Part shown: positions 23,704 to 32,213 of the stretch, piece by piece | Numbering within the stretch: the first letter of the stretch is position 1 | How the letters are laid out: every line of letters starts with the position of its first letter | From: an uncultured Clostridia bacterium | GTDB lineage: Bacteria > Bacillota > Clostridia > Christensenellales > Aristaeellaceae | DNA length: 64,000 nt | Direction of reading: 5' to 3' | Assembly (NCBI GenBank): GCA_934643825.1 | Contig: CAKUCW010000004.1 | Coordinates: 50,393-114,392, forward strand | The notes under the pieces: generated by a model | Seen by the model: only the letters and a program-made list of their open reading frames with translations | Database searches by the model: none | Told to the model about the DNA's origin: nothing | Made by a program: the position numbers and the translations under genes

Positions 23704-24900
23704 GTGCGGGTCTTGATGATGATTCATCGGCAGGCGGATAACTCGCCGTATTGCTTCTATGTTCATGAGCAGGCGAAAGCCCTGCGTGCGCAGGGGCACG
23801 ATGTGACGGTCATCTCCTGCGTTGGCGTGATGCCGATGATGCAGAAACTCCGCCCGGCGCTCGCCGAAACGGATCGGAGGACGCCCAAGAAGGACGTAAT
23901 CGACGGCATTCCCGTGTATTTCCCGCGCTGCCTGACGCTGGGCAACGCAGGCGAAAAGGCGATAGGCGGCTGGCTGCTCTATCGCGCCGCGCTGCCGATT
24001 GCCAAAGCGCTCCATCGGGAAAAGCCGTTTGACATCGTTCATGCGCACATGCTCCCGCGTGACGGACATGCGGGGCTGCTGTTGGCGCGGGCGCTGGGCG
24101 TACCCGTCGCGCTGACCGTGCATGGCACCGATATTTTTCATTACTTTATCCCCGGAAAAGAGCCGTGGAAGCGCAATATCCGCATTGCGCAGGACGTAGA
24201 TGCGCTGATGGCGGTTTCCAATCTGCTGATGTCGCGTGTCGCGCCTTACCGCGGCGAGGGCAGGCTGTCGCGAGTCGTTCCGAACGGCGTCGATCTGTCG
24301 CTTGTTCCGAATCATGAAAAGAGAAAGCCGCGCAGCGTCATCTCCGTCGGTACGCTGAAGGCGAGAAAATGTATGGACAGGACGCTGGAGGCGTTTGCGC
24401 GTCTGGCGGGTGAATATCCGGATGCGACGCTGACCATTGTCGGCATCGGTGAAATGGAAGAGCCGCTCCGCGTGCGCATCGGGCAGCTCGGCTTGCAGAG
24501 CCGGGTCACGCTGACGGGCGGTCTGCCGCATGAAGAGGTGCTTCGGCGGATGGCGCAGAGCGACCTGTTCGTTCTGCCGAGCTGGGGCGAAGGATATGGC
24601 ATCGTCTACATCGAAGCGATGGCGGCAGGCTGCATCGCCGTCGGCGCCAAGGATGAGGGCATTGCCGACACCATCACGGATGGCGAAAACGGCTTCCTCG
24701 TTCCCGCGGGCGATATCGACGAAACCGAGCGCGTCATGCGGCAGGTGTTCGCCCATCCGGAAGCGTATGAAGCGCTCAGGCAGAAGGGCATGCGGTCGGC
24801 GCACGAGCTGACATGGGCACGCAACGCGGAAAAGACGGCGGAGGTTTACCGCGAAGCAATCGAGCATTGGAGGAAAGAACATGCGCAAGCAAGGCATTGA
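23704..24900 (+). CDS. Family 4 glycosyltransferase
   Basis: A 398-residue GT-B glycosyltransferase, possibly an alpha-mannosyl or glucosyl transferase. The N-terminal domain has QADNSPYCFYVHEQAKALRA and DIVHAHMLPRDGHAG. The C-terminal domain has SVGTLKARKCMDRTLEAF, the VVGIG-type loop LTIVGIGEM and the E(x7)E motif LPSWGEGYGIVYIEAMAAGC. The GTG at 23704 has GGAGG at 8 nt and is preferred to the GTG inside that ribosome site at 23695. It follows the previous gene by 115 bp, and its end overlaps the next gene by 20 nt. Confidence 0.92.
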   Translation: MRVLMMIHRQADNSPYCFYVHEQAKALRAQGHDVTVISCVGVMPMMQKLRPALAETDRRTPKKDVIDGIPVYFPRCLTLGNAGEKAIGGWLLYRAALPIAKALHREKPFDIVHAHMLPRDGHAGLLLARALGVPVALTVHGTDIFHYFIPGKEPWKRNIRIAQDVDALMAVSNLLMSRVAPYRGEGRLSRVVPNGVDLSLVPNHEKRKPRSVISVGTLKARKCMDRTLEAFARLAGEYPDATLTIVGIGEMEEPLRVRIGQLGLQSRVTLTGGLPHEEVLRRMAQSDLFVLPSWGEGYGIVYIEAMAAGCIAVGAKDEGIADTITDGENGFLVPAGDIDETERVMRQVFAHPEAYEALRQKGMRSAHELTWARNAEKTAEVYREAIEHWRKEHAQARH

Positions 24901-26191
24901 CGGAACGGGAATGCTCAACCTGTATGACAGGGTGACGGGCATTTTCAACGAGATCTTTGACGTAAGGCTGCTGACCGCGGCGATTCTTGCGCTGGTCGGC
25001 TACTGTACGCTGTTCACGCAGCAAAAATTCCCGATGCGCTGGATGATCTTCGTGCTTTTCGGCATGATCCTGCTGGCGTTCGTGACGCTGACGGCGCGTA
25101 CCCCCGGCAAGGCGAAGGTTCGCTTTCACAAGGGGATGGCGGGGCTGTGGTTTGCGCTGCACGGGATGATGGTGGTTTCCGGTCTGTTTTATCAGGATTG
25201 GCTGCCGGAGAGCGTGCCGCTGCTGATCTGCTATCCCATCGTCTTCTCCGTGTTCGCCTCGAGAGAGGATGATTCGACATTCCGCTCTATTTTGCGCGGC
25301 GCGATGTTTGCCGTTCTGCCGTTTCTGGCGTGGTCGTATCTGACCGTGCCGCTGACGCTTGTCTATCCGGGCTACAAGGGCGTGTTCTATGACGCGAACT
25401 GCCTGTCGATGTGCTGCATCGTGATGGCGACGGCGGCGCTGCTGCTGGCATATGCCAGCTTCACGCAGGGGCGCAAAAAAGCGGCGCTGATCGACCTGCT
25501 GCTGGGCGCGTGGGCGGCGTTTACGCTGCTGGCGACGCTTTCCCGCTCGGGACTGCTGGCGTTTGTCGGCGTGGTGGTTATTCTCGTGGCGGCAATCATC
25601 GCGGGTACGGCAAAGCATCCGGGAAGGCTGCTTGCGCTGCTGGGCGCGTTTATCGTGCTTTGCGGCATTGCGGGCGTGAAGATCACGAAGGACAAGGTCT
25701 ACGAGGCGGCGGTTGAGGATTACAACCTCGCCCTGTACAATCACGAAACCTATGGCAACCCGATCACCGTGCCCAAGCCGGAGGACAAGCAGATTGACAT
25801 GGATGACCTGACGAGCGACCGCTGGGGCATCTGGATGACGATTCTGGACAATCTGACGTGGAACGGACACGAAACGAGCGTCATCCGCGAGTGGGTGGCG
25901 AAGGACGGCGCGGGCGACCGCCACTTTAACGCGCACAATGCGTTCCTCGGCGTGACCTACAACAACGGCTTTATCGCGGGCATTCTGCTTTGCGCCTATA
26001 CGGTGCTGGCGTTTATTCGCGCAGTCCGCTATTACTGGCTGCATCGCAAGACAAGCCCGTATGCGGCGACGCCGCTGGCTTTCTGCACGATCTTCATTCT
26101 GGTCGGCATGTTTGAATCGGTCTACGCGCCGTTCTCAGTCATTGGCTGTGTGTATTTCCTGGTGCAGGCACCGCTTTGGAGAGCGGAGTGA
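24881..26191 (+). CDS. O-antigen ligase/Wzy-like polysaccharide polymerase
   Basis: A 436-residue integral membrane protein with about 11-12 predicted helices and a long periplasmic-type loop (about 265-350) before the last helices. That loop carries HNAFLGVTYNNGFIAGILL, the histidine-containing region characteristic of Wzy/WaaL-type proteins. Such proteins join lipid-linked repeat units outside the membrane. GGAGG lies 8 nt before the ATG. It sits among the glycosyltransferases of the operon, which supports an exopolysaccharide polymerase role. No flippase (Wzx) is seen in this cluster. Confidence 0.85.
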   Translation: MRKQGIDGTGMLNLYDRVTGIFNEIFDVRLLTAAILALVGYCTLFTQQKFPMRWMIFVLFGMILLAFVTLTARTPGKAKVRFHKGMAGLWFALHGMMVVSGLFYQDWLPESVPLLICYPIVFSVFASREDDSTFRSILRGAMFAVLPFLAWSYLTVPLTLVYPGYKGVFYDANCLSMCCIVMATAALLLAYASFTQGRKKAALIDLLLGAWAAFTLLATLSRSGLLAFVGVVVILVAAIIAGTAKHPGRLLALLGAFIVLCGIAGVKITKDKVYEAAVEDYNLALYNHETYGNPITVPKPEDKQIDMDDLTSDRWGIWMTILDNLTWNGHETSVIREWVAKDGAGDRHFNAHNAFLGVTYNNGFIAGILLCAYTVLAFIRAVRYYWLHRKTSPYAATPLAFCTIFILVGMFESVYAPFSVIGCVYFLVQAPLWRAE

Positions 26192-26198
26192 TGGAACG

Positions 26199-26347
26199 TT
26201 GGGGCGCCGCCCCAATCCCCGGCAGGGAACTGAGTTCCCTGCACCTTCCGCTTCGCTTCGCGGAGGTTTAAACAGATGGATTTGACGCTGCCGCTTTGCG
26301 ACAATATCGTGGTAAATCCGAAAATCTAAGGGTTTGGGGCGCTGCCC
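26199..26347 (+). repeat. Palindrome-rich intergenic repeat within the exopolysaccharide operon
   Basis: The 195-bp gap between genes holds TTGGGGCG/CGCCCCAA (26199-26215), a perfect 9-bp hairpin GCAGGGAAC-tga-GTTCCCTGC (26222-26242), ccgcttcgcttcgcgga, and a second ggggcgctgcccc (26336-26348). It looks like a dispersed REP-type element rather than a terminator, since no T-run follows. Confidence 0.6.
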
Positions 26348-26386
26348 CGATCGCAACCTGAAACGTCGATATAGCTGGAGTTTTGA

Positions 26387-27409
26387 ATGAATCCGAAAGT
26401 TTCTATCGTGATACCGGTCTACGGAAATGAGGCGTTTTTGCCCAAGTGCATTTCAACCCTGCGTGCGCAGACGCTGAGGGACATCGAGTTCATATTCGTC
26501 TGTGACGGCAGTCCGGATAACTCGCTGGCGATTCTTCGCCGCGCAGAGAAGATGGACAGCCGCATCCGCGTCATCGCTTTTGAAGAAAATCAGGGCGTAT
26601 CTGCGGCGCGAAACGCAGGCATCGACGCGGCGCGGGGCGATTATATCGGCTTCTGCGACGGCGACGACTGGGTTGAGCCGGAGATGTACGAAACGCTGTA
26701 CAACGCGGCACAAAAAGCGGACGCCGAGGTTTCCTTCTGCCGGGTCTTTAAGGACAGGGGCGAAAAGCACGAGGATGTGCCGCTTGGCTTTGACGACGGC
26801 ATGACGTTTAACCGCGCTTCCATCCGCCATGCGCTCATCCCAGCGATGCTCGCCCAGCCGAAGGACAGCGACGATCTGCCCCTTTCGGGGTACACGCCGC
26901 GCAACCTCTTCAAGCGGGAGGTCATCGGTTCGCATCGCTTCCGTCAGGATATCCGCTATGCGGAAGACCTGCTGTTTATCGTCTGCTGCATGCTGGAGGC
27001 AAAGCGTGCGGTCGCGGTGGATCGGGCATATTACCACTATCGCTGCTATGAGGGCAGCGTGACCAAGCATTTCAGCTTTCACATTCCGGAAAGCTATGAA
27101 AAATCCAACGCCGCGCTCGACGAGCTGCTCGCCGATTATCCGGAATGCGTGCGGCGCATGCGCATCCGACGCCGCAAGATGGCGGTGACGACCGTGCGCA
27201 ACCTCTGCTATCCGGGCACGCCGTATGAATTCTGGGAGCGCGTCCGCCGCGCACGCGCCTACATGAACCGACCGGATGTCGTCGCGCTGTTTGACGAGAT
27301 CAACCCGAAGGACTTTCCGGCACAGTTGGGCATCAAGCTCGCGCTGATGAAGCGGCGGATGGCGTTTGCCATGTGTTTCCTGTTCACCTATGTATTTGAT
27401 CGGGTATGA
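26387..27409 (+). CDS. Family 2 glycosyltransferase
   Basis: A 340-residue GT-A glycosyltransferase. It starts with VSIVIPVYGNEAFLPKCIST, has VCDGSPDNS and QGVSAARNAGIDAARGDYI, and the metal-binding DGDDW (about residues 91-95). The C-terminal half is helical and typical of capsule-type GT2 enzymes without membrane helices. Its ribosome site is weak (ctggag). It overlaps the next gene by 4 nt (ATGA), so the sugar transferase is coupled to it. Confidence 0.92.
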   Translation: MNPKVSIVIPVYGNEAFLPKCISTLRAQTLRDIEFIFVCDGSPDNSLAILRRAEKMDSRIRVIAFEENQGVSAARNAGIDAARGDYIGFCDGDDWVEPEMYETLYNAAQKADAEVSFCRVFKDRGEKHEDVPLGFDDGMTFNRASIRHALIPAMLAQPKDSDDLPLSGYTPRNLFKREVIGSHRFRQDIRYAEDLLFIVCCMLEAKRAVAVDRAYYHYRCYEGSVTKHFSFHIPESYEKSNAALDELLADYPECVRRMRIRRRKMAVTTVRNLCYPGTPYEFWERVRRARAYMNRPDVVALFDEINPKDFPAQLGIKLALMKRRMAFAMCFLFTYVFDRV

Positions 27410-28083
27410 CGAAAGGCGAAAAGACCATGCAGAAAAACGACCGACCGATGGATATCGCCGACGTGCTTGCACGGCGAAAACCCCAGCTGATTGCCAAGCG
27501 TGCGATGGATATCGTGCTTTCCGCGTGTGCGCTGGCGATACTCTGGCCCCTGCTGCTTCTGATTGCGCTGGCGATCTGGATTGACGATCCGGGACCTGTG
27601 TTCTATCGTCAGGTGCGCGTCGGAAGGAACGGAAAGACATTCCGCATCTTCAAATTCCGTTCGATGGTCATGGACGCGGATAAAAAAGGGCTTGCCATTA
27701 CCGTCGGCAGGGACAGCCGGATCACCCGCGTCGGCGCGGTTTTGCGCAAGACCAAGCTCGACGAGCTGGCGCAGCTGCTCAACGTGCTTTTTGGGCAGAT
27801 GAGCTTTGTCGGGCCGCGTCCGGAAGTACCCAAATATGTGGAGCTGTACACGCCGTATCAGCGGCAGGTGCTGCTTGTGCGCCCGGGCATTACGGATTAC
27901 GCGTCCATCGCCTATCGCAACGAAAACGATCTGCTCGCCGGTGCGCCGAATCCGGAAACCATGTACATCGAGCAGATCATGCCCGATAAAATCGAATTGA
28001 ATATGAAATACCTGCGGGAAATCTCCCCGCTGGCAGATATCCGCCTGATTTTGAAAACGATTGTTGCTGTCATCAAAGGTTAA
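27406..28083 (+). CDS. Undecaprenyl-phosphate sugar phosphotransferase (bacterial sugar transferase family)
   Basis: A 225-residue initiating enzyme that moves a sugar-1-phosphate from a nucleotide sugar to undecaprenyl phosphate. It has one N-terminal hydrophobic segment (VLSACALAILWPLLLLIALA) and the PF02397 signature: KRAMDIVLS, DDPGPVFYRQVRVGRNGK, FRIFKFRSM, TKLDELAQLLNVLFGQMSFVGPRP (in parts). It is the compact PglC/WbaP-catalytic-domain form. A second start at 27427 with AAAGG upstream is possible. It is the last gene of operon 1; a second, longer enzyme of this class is at 57812. Confidence 0.93.
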   Translation: MTKGEKTMQKNDRPMDIADVLARRKPQLIAKRAMDIVLSACALAILWPLLLLIALAIWIDDPGPVFYRQVRVGRNGKTFRIFKFRSMVMDADKKGLAITVGRDSRITRVGAVLRKTKLDELAQLLNVLFGQMSFVGPRPEVPKYVELYTPYQRQVLLVRPGITDYASIAYRNENDLLAGAPNPETMYIEQIMPDKIELNMKYLREISPLADIRLILKTIVAVIKG

Positions 28084-28111
28084 ACCCAATGCGGCGGCTT
28101 AAAGCCGCAGA

Positions 28112-28228
28112 AGACTGTAGACAAAAAGCCATTCTCCCCCTCGGGGGAGAATAGCCCTTTCCGCAAATGAAAGAATAGCTGAATTTCTTGATTTTGCTAT
28201 TTGAGCCAAGTCTGCTTATGTCGACAAG
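28112..28228 (+). repeat. Dispersed three-hairpin element, copy 3 of 4, flanked by a duplicated hairpin
   Basis: This is a full-length copy (agactgtagacaaaaagcc to cttatgtcgacaag). It lies between two identical 16-bp hairpin sequences ggcggcttaaagccgc (28093-28108 and 28232-28247). Confidence 0.85.
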
Positions 28229-28311
28229 CGTGGCGGCTTAAAGCCGCCGCCAAGAAAAGCCAAAGTCCGGGATAAAGTTCCGGTTGTTCCATGTTTGAAG
28301 GAGGAAAACAT

Positions 28312-30138
28312 ATGCGCAGCGATTATAGGGTCTATCGTTACGAACATCTGGAAGCCCCGGTCGTCACCGCGGGCAGTGCTGCCGTCCTCATCGGCGCACA
28401 GAATGGTCTGTTCCCGGATATGGGTTATGCCGTTCCGGGCGAAATGGGCGGTCTGTGGGCAGGCGAAAGAAAGGTCTGCGACGGTTTCTTTTTCGCCATC
28501 GATGACGTGCCGCTGACGCAGGCGGATGCGTGCGAGATCCATCCCGCGCTGACCGCGTTCCATTACCGCATGCAGAAAGAACAACTGCATGTGGTGCGCA
28601 GCCAGTTCATTCCCGACGGCGTCGGCGGATGCGTCATCGAGCTGACCATCGAGAACCTTCGCTCCGCGCCGCGCATGGTTGAGGTTTCTTACACCGTGCG
28701 CACGGATATCATGACCGTTGCTGCTGCGCACGGCGAGGACGGCATGGAGCTGGGACGCGACGTGGGCGAATACGACGAGAAGGAACAGGCATTCTTTGCC
28801 CGTGACAGCCGCAACCCGTGGCACGTCGTCTGGGGCGCCGACAAGGCGTGCCGCGCCTTGCAGGCGGATCTGCCGCATACGATTTACGGCTTCGGCAATA
28901 CGCAGGGCAAGGGCGTCAACGGCCGCTTGTTCTATCGCCTGCGCATCGCGGCGGGCGAGCAGAAGACCATGCGCCTGTATGTCGCGGGCGGTTATCCGTC
29001 TCGCTCCAAGGCGGAGGAAGCGCTTGCGATGCTTCGCGAAAACGCAGAAACGCTCAAGAACCAGAAGCAGACGCGCATTGCCAAGCTGATGCAGAACAGC
29101 GCGGCGACGCTGCCAAGCTCCTCGATTGAACGCAGTCTGAACTGGACGAAGCTCTACGCGGATTGGCTGACGCGTGATCTGCCGCGGGGCGGATGTGCGC
29201 TGAGCTGCGATTTGCCGGAACATCCCGCGCTGTATGGCGAGGGCTGGGCGCGTGCGATGGAAACGCTGCTTCCGCTGGGCGGCGCGGCGCAGGTGCAGAA
29301 GATGCTGCGCACGCTGGTCGAAGTCAGCGCCGAGGCACAGCTGGCACCCGGACGCATCGCACGGAGCGTTTCGCTCGGCGGTCGCGTGACGCAGGTTGGC
29401 GGCGAGCGGGAGAGCGCACAGCTCGTGGCGCTCGTTCATCAGACGCTGCTCTGGTCGGGAGATCGTGCGTTTGCCGAGGATATGCTGCCGGTGACGGGGC
29501 TTTGCATCAATTATCTGCGCCGCACCATGCGGAGCTTTGAGGATATTCAGCCGGATCTGGTGGAGGATGTCCGTGCGGCGCTGGTCGGTCAGACCTATAT
29601 CCTGCATCTGACGGGCGCAGACGACACGGCGATTCGCACCCTGATCGAAAAGCTGCCCGCGCAGGCGGAACAGTCCGAAGAGAACATGACGCTGGCGCAG
29701 CAGGCTATGCGCTGCGGCGAGGAAGCGCATATCGGGCGCATGGTCGGCAAGCTGGGACAGATGGTTCACACGGCGGCGCCGGGTCTGCCCGGTTCGATCC
29801 GCACGGAAGACGCTGCGCCGGGCGTGCTGCTTCAGGCGAGCGCGGGTTACGGCTTGGTGCGCACGGTATTCAACAGCCTGTTCGGCATCCGTCCGGACGC
29901 GGGCAAGAAGGAAATCTTCTGGCATCCGCATACGCCCATCGGTTGGGAAGGCTGGCAGATTGAGAATGTGAAGATCGGCGGAGACCTGTTCAACGTGAGG
30001 AGCGAGCGCGTTTCGCCGAGTCAGGCACGCTATACGCTGACGACCGACGGACAGGGCTGGCGCGTGAAGACCATGGAAAACGGAGAAATCAAGGAAACGG
30101 AAGTGAACGGCGAGCTTTCGCTGGTCATGGAGGACTAA
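28312..30138 (+). CDS. Six-hairpin (alpha/alpha-barrel) glycosidase-like protein
   Basis: A 608-residue protein without a signal peptide. The N-terminal part (about 1-260) is beta-rich, like the supersandwich domain of GH94/GH63-type enzymes. The C-terminal part (about 270-560) is helical with WTKLYADWLTRDL and EGWARAMETLLPLGG, ending in NSLFGIRPDAGKKEIFWHPH, a pattern seen in six-hairpin glycosidases. I cannot place a catalytic acid with certainty, so substrate and activity are open. The ATG at 28312 has GAAGGAGG upstream. It follows the exopolysaccharide operon and precedes a CHAP-like gene by 7 bp. Confidence 0.65.
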   Translation: MRSDYRVYRYEHLEAPVVTAGSAAVLIGAQNGLFPDMGYAVPGEMGGLWAGERKVCDGFFFAIDDVPLTQADACEIHPALTAFHYRMQKEQLHVVRSQFIPDGVGGCVIELTIENLRSAPRMVEVSYTVRTDIMTVAAAHGEDGMELGRDVGEYDEKEQAFFARDSRNPWHVVWGADKACRALQADLPHTIYGFGNTQGKGVNGRLFYRLRIAAGEQKTMRLYVAGGYPSRSKAEEALAMLRENAETLKNQKQTRIAKLMQNSAATLPSSSIERSLNWTKLYADWLTRDLPRGGCALSCDLPEHPALYGEGWARAMETLLPLGGAAQVQKMLRTLVEVSAEAQLAPGRIARSVSLGGRVTQVGGERESAQLVALVHQTLLWSGDRAFAEDMLPVTGLCINYLRRTMRSFEDIQPDLVEDVRAALVGQTYILHLTGADDTAIRTLIEKLPAQAEQSEENMTLAQQAMRCGEEAHIGRMVGKLGQMVHTAAPGLPGSIRTEDAAPGVLLQASAGYGLVRTVFNSLFGIRPDAGKKEIFWHPHTPIGWEGWQIENVKIGGDLFNVRSERVSPSQARYTLTTDGQGWRVKTMENGEIKETEVNGELSLVMED

Positions 30139-30145
30139 TAGAAGC

Positions 30146-30901
30146 ATGCTGAAAAGGATAGGGGCGCTTGCCGCGGCGATGTGCATAGCGGCGAGCGCGG
30201 CGCTTGCGGATACGGCGCCGGTGAAGATGCAGACGCCGCCGGAAGCCATCGAAACGCAGGCGGAAGGCGAACTGGATACCTACGGTTTGACCTTTCCGGA
30301 GGATATGCCGCTGGCGGCGCGAAATTTTGTATTGACCGCACGCGCAGAGTTTGAAAAGAACAACTGGGCGAAGCTCCCCAAAAACAATGAATATACCAAA
30401 TGGTATTATCACGACAACCGGGAAATCGGCTGGTGCTCGGTGTTTCAAATCTACTGCGCGTATCACAGCGGCTTGCAGCTCATCCGCTATAAGCAGGATG
30501 TGACCGTCGAGCCGGATGCGTGCATATCCGCGATGGAAGGGCGCGTGGGCAATGTGCGCCTTGCGTTCGAGGAACATGGGCGCTGGGTGGACGGCACGGA
30601 GGGCGGCGTACCCAAGCCGGGCTATCTGGTGATTTACGGCGTGCGTGCGTCTACGCCGTATACGCATGTCGCGATTGTTGAAAGCGTGAAGGAAATGGGC
30701 GACGGCGTATATGAGCTGACGACCATCGAGGGCAACCTGAACTCGACCGTTCGCCGCATCAACTACCGCTATGACGCGACGCCCAAGCGGCAGTATTACA
30801 ACATGTTCGCCATTCCGGAAGACGAGATCATCGAGGAAAACTGCCAGTATAAGCTGCAAAAAGATGACTGGTATGTGACCGGGTTCTGCGCGACGTGGTG
30901 A
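30146..30901 (+). CDS. Secreted CHAP-like cysteine peptidase/amidase
   Basis: A 251-residue exported protein (signal peptide 1-21, ending AALA). The C-terminal two thirds resemble a CHAP (NlpC/P60 superfamily) domain: candidate nucleophile Cys97 in EIGWCSVFQ, His174 in PYTHVAIVE and the polar residue in TTIEGNLN (about 193-199). Such enzymes cut peptidoglycan peptides or amide bonds. The ATG is 7 bp after the glycosidase-like gene, so they are probably cotranscribed. No binding domain is visible. A catalytic role depends on the Cys/His pair, which is present. Confidence 0.75.
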   Translation: MLKRIGALAAAMCIAASAALADTAPVKMQTPPEAIETQAEGELDTYGLTFPEDMPLAARNFVLTARAEFEKNNWAKLPKNNEYTKWYYHDNREIGWCSVFQIYCAYHSGLQLIRYKQDVTVEPDACISAMEGRVGNVRLAFEEHGRWVDGTEGGVPKPGYLVIYGVRASTPYTHVAIVESVKEMGDGVYELTTIEGNLNSTVRRINYRYDATPKRQYYNMFAIPEDEIIEENCQYKLQKDDWYVTGFCATW

Positions 30902-31056
30902 TGGCGGGCTTAAAAGTGAATCAAGTGGATTCCATGATGGATGCTTCTCTGAATGCGGAGAGGCATCCGTTTTCTTTTGGAAAATTGCGCGAAATCGCTC
31001 ACATGGGCGAGGAGGACTGGATCATTCAGGACATGAAAAAGGGGCTGTTAAGCTAA
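30901..31056 (+). CDS. Possible small protein (51 aa) coupled to the CHAP gene
   Basis: An ATG overlaps the CHAP stop codon (ATGA) and opens a 51-codon frame, with FSFGKLREIAHMGEEDWII in its second half. No ribosome site is visible beyond coupling, and part of the DNA resembles the aaattgcgc...cgcccgcg section of the dispersed repeat family. A hairpin (30939-30968) with tttctttt after it lies inside the frame and could instead be the operon terminator. Probably not a real gene. Confidence 0.2.
   Translation: MAGLKVNQVDSMMDASLNAERHPFSFGKLREIAHMGEEDWIIQDMKKGLLS
30939..30977 (+). terminator. Candidate terminator after the CHAP gene
   Basis: ggatgc...gcatcc with inner ctc/gag pairs (30939-30968) is followed by gttttctttt. 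Confidence 0.55.
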
Positions 31057-31569
31057 CACTGATATTTTAAGGTTCCATAAATATTGGAACGTGTCAATAG
31101 CAAATTATTGTGCAAGTTGAAGTTTTAACATAAAAAATCATTGCAGCGCCAAATGCATCCATGCGCACCCCGCTATGCCGCGAAATATCATGGGAACGTT
31201 CCAAAATGTGCGTGACAGATGTTCTCTTCTTTTCAGTTGCCCTCCTGCCATGCCGATGTCAAGCCCGCATGACGGAAAGGTCATGGGTGCGAAAAAGCAA
31301 TTTGATCCGTTCCAATTCCTATCCGCTGATCCTCATATAGGGCTGTCAAGCGAACAAACCCGATCTTCTGAGAAAACGAGAAGATTGGGGCTTCGCTTGG
31401 CAGCTTTTATAGGTTATGGCGTTTTTATATGCCCGATTCAGCCGAATCCGATTTGACACATCGTATGCTTTACCATACAAAAACTTACCATTATATATTC
31501 ATCTTTACATTTCTGTTGAGATTTGCTATAATATACGGGTCTAAATTTTAACATGCCCAATTAGGGTTT
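31057..31569. other. AT-richer gene-free interval with a long hairpin
   Basis: No supportable gene. It holds two GTTCCA/TGGAAC type inverted repeats (about 31071-31090 and 31190-31202). At 31343-31403 there is a long imperfect hairpin of about 22 bp: outer arm ctgtcaagcgaa with ttcgcttggcag, inner arm cccgatcttct with agaagattggg. Confidence 0.55.
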
Positions 31570-32195
31570 GCAGACTTTGGCGGAAGTGAAGGCGGACTCA
31601 GCCCGTAAGGATTCGGCGAATGGGAGATAGTCCACAATCGCCCGCGTGAGCAAAACTTTGGTGTTAGGCAAACTTCGGCGGAAGTGAAGGCGGACTCAGC
31701 CCGCAGGGATTCGGCGAATGGGAGATAGTCCACAATCGCCCGCGTGAGCAAAACTTTGACGTTAGGTAAACTTCGGCGGAAGTGAAGGCAGGTTCAGCCC
31801 GCAAGGATTCGGCGGATGGGAGATAGCCTAAAATCGCCCGCGTGAGCAAAACTTTGGTGTTAGGCAAACTTCGGCGGAAGTGAAGGCGGACTCAGTCCGC
31901 AAGGATTCGGCGGGTGGGAGATAGCCCACAATAGCCCGCGTGAGCAAAACTTTGGTGTTAGGCAAACTTCGGCGGAAGTGAAGGCAGGTTCAGCCCGCAA
32001 GGATTCGGCGGATGGGAGATAGCCCACAATCGCCCGCGTGAGCAAAACTTTGGTGTTAGGCAAACTTCGGCGGAAGTGAAGGCGGACTCAGCCCGCAAGG
32101 ATTCGGCGGATGGGAGATAGCCCACAATCGCCCGCGTGAGCAAAACTTTGACATTAGGCAAACTTCGGCGGAAGTGAAGGCAGGCTCAGCCTGCT
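31570..32195 (+). repeat. Array of 98-bp tandem repeats (six full units plus a partial seventh)
   Basis: Units start at 31570, 31668, 31766, 31864, 31962, 32060 and 32158 with exactly 98-bp spacing and few substitutions. Each unit has a hairpin ACTTC-ggcg-GAAGT, a second hairpin of the form gcNNN-ctcag-NNNgc, and the segment gcccgcgtgagcaaaactttg. The second hairpin is perfectly paired in unit 4 (gcgga/tccgc) and unit 7 (gcagg/cctgc). The array ends 18 bp before the start codon of the secreted gene at 32214. The unit is not a multiple of three, so it does not encode a repeat protein. Confidence 0.95.
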
Positions 32196-32213
32196 TATGA
32201 AAGGATGAAATCT

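Noticed and set aside
23170..24948. A 592-codon minus-strand frame
   Set aside because: Antisense to two clear glycosyltransferase genes; same shadow composition.
28216..30249. A 677-codon minus-strand frame
   Set aside because: Antisense to the glycosidase-like gene with no start signal or recognisable domain.
31175..31456. A 93-codon plus-strand frame
   Set aside because: No ribosome site, no family, and it spans the long hairpin.
31548..32161. Four 67-residue minus-strand frames in the tandem array
   Set aside because: They are copies of one frame accident in each 98-bp unit, whose length is not a multiple of three; no ribosome sites. I treat the array as non-coding.
31570..32195. A CRISPR array
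   Set aside because: The 98-bp units are contiguous and similar over their whole length, with no unique spacers and no cas genes nearby.
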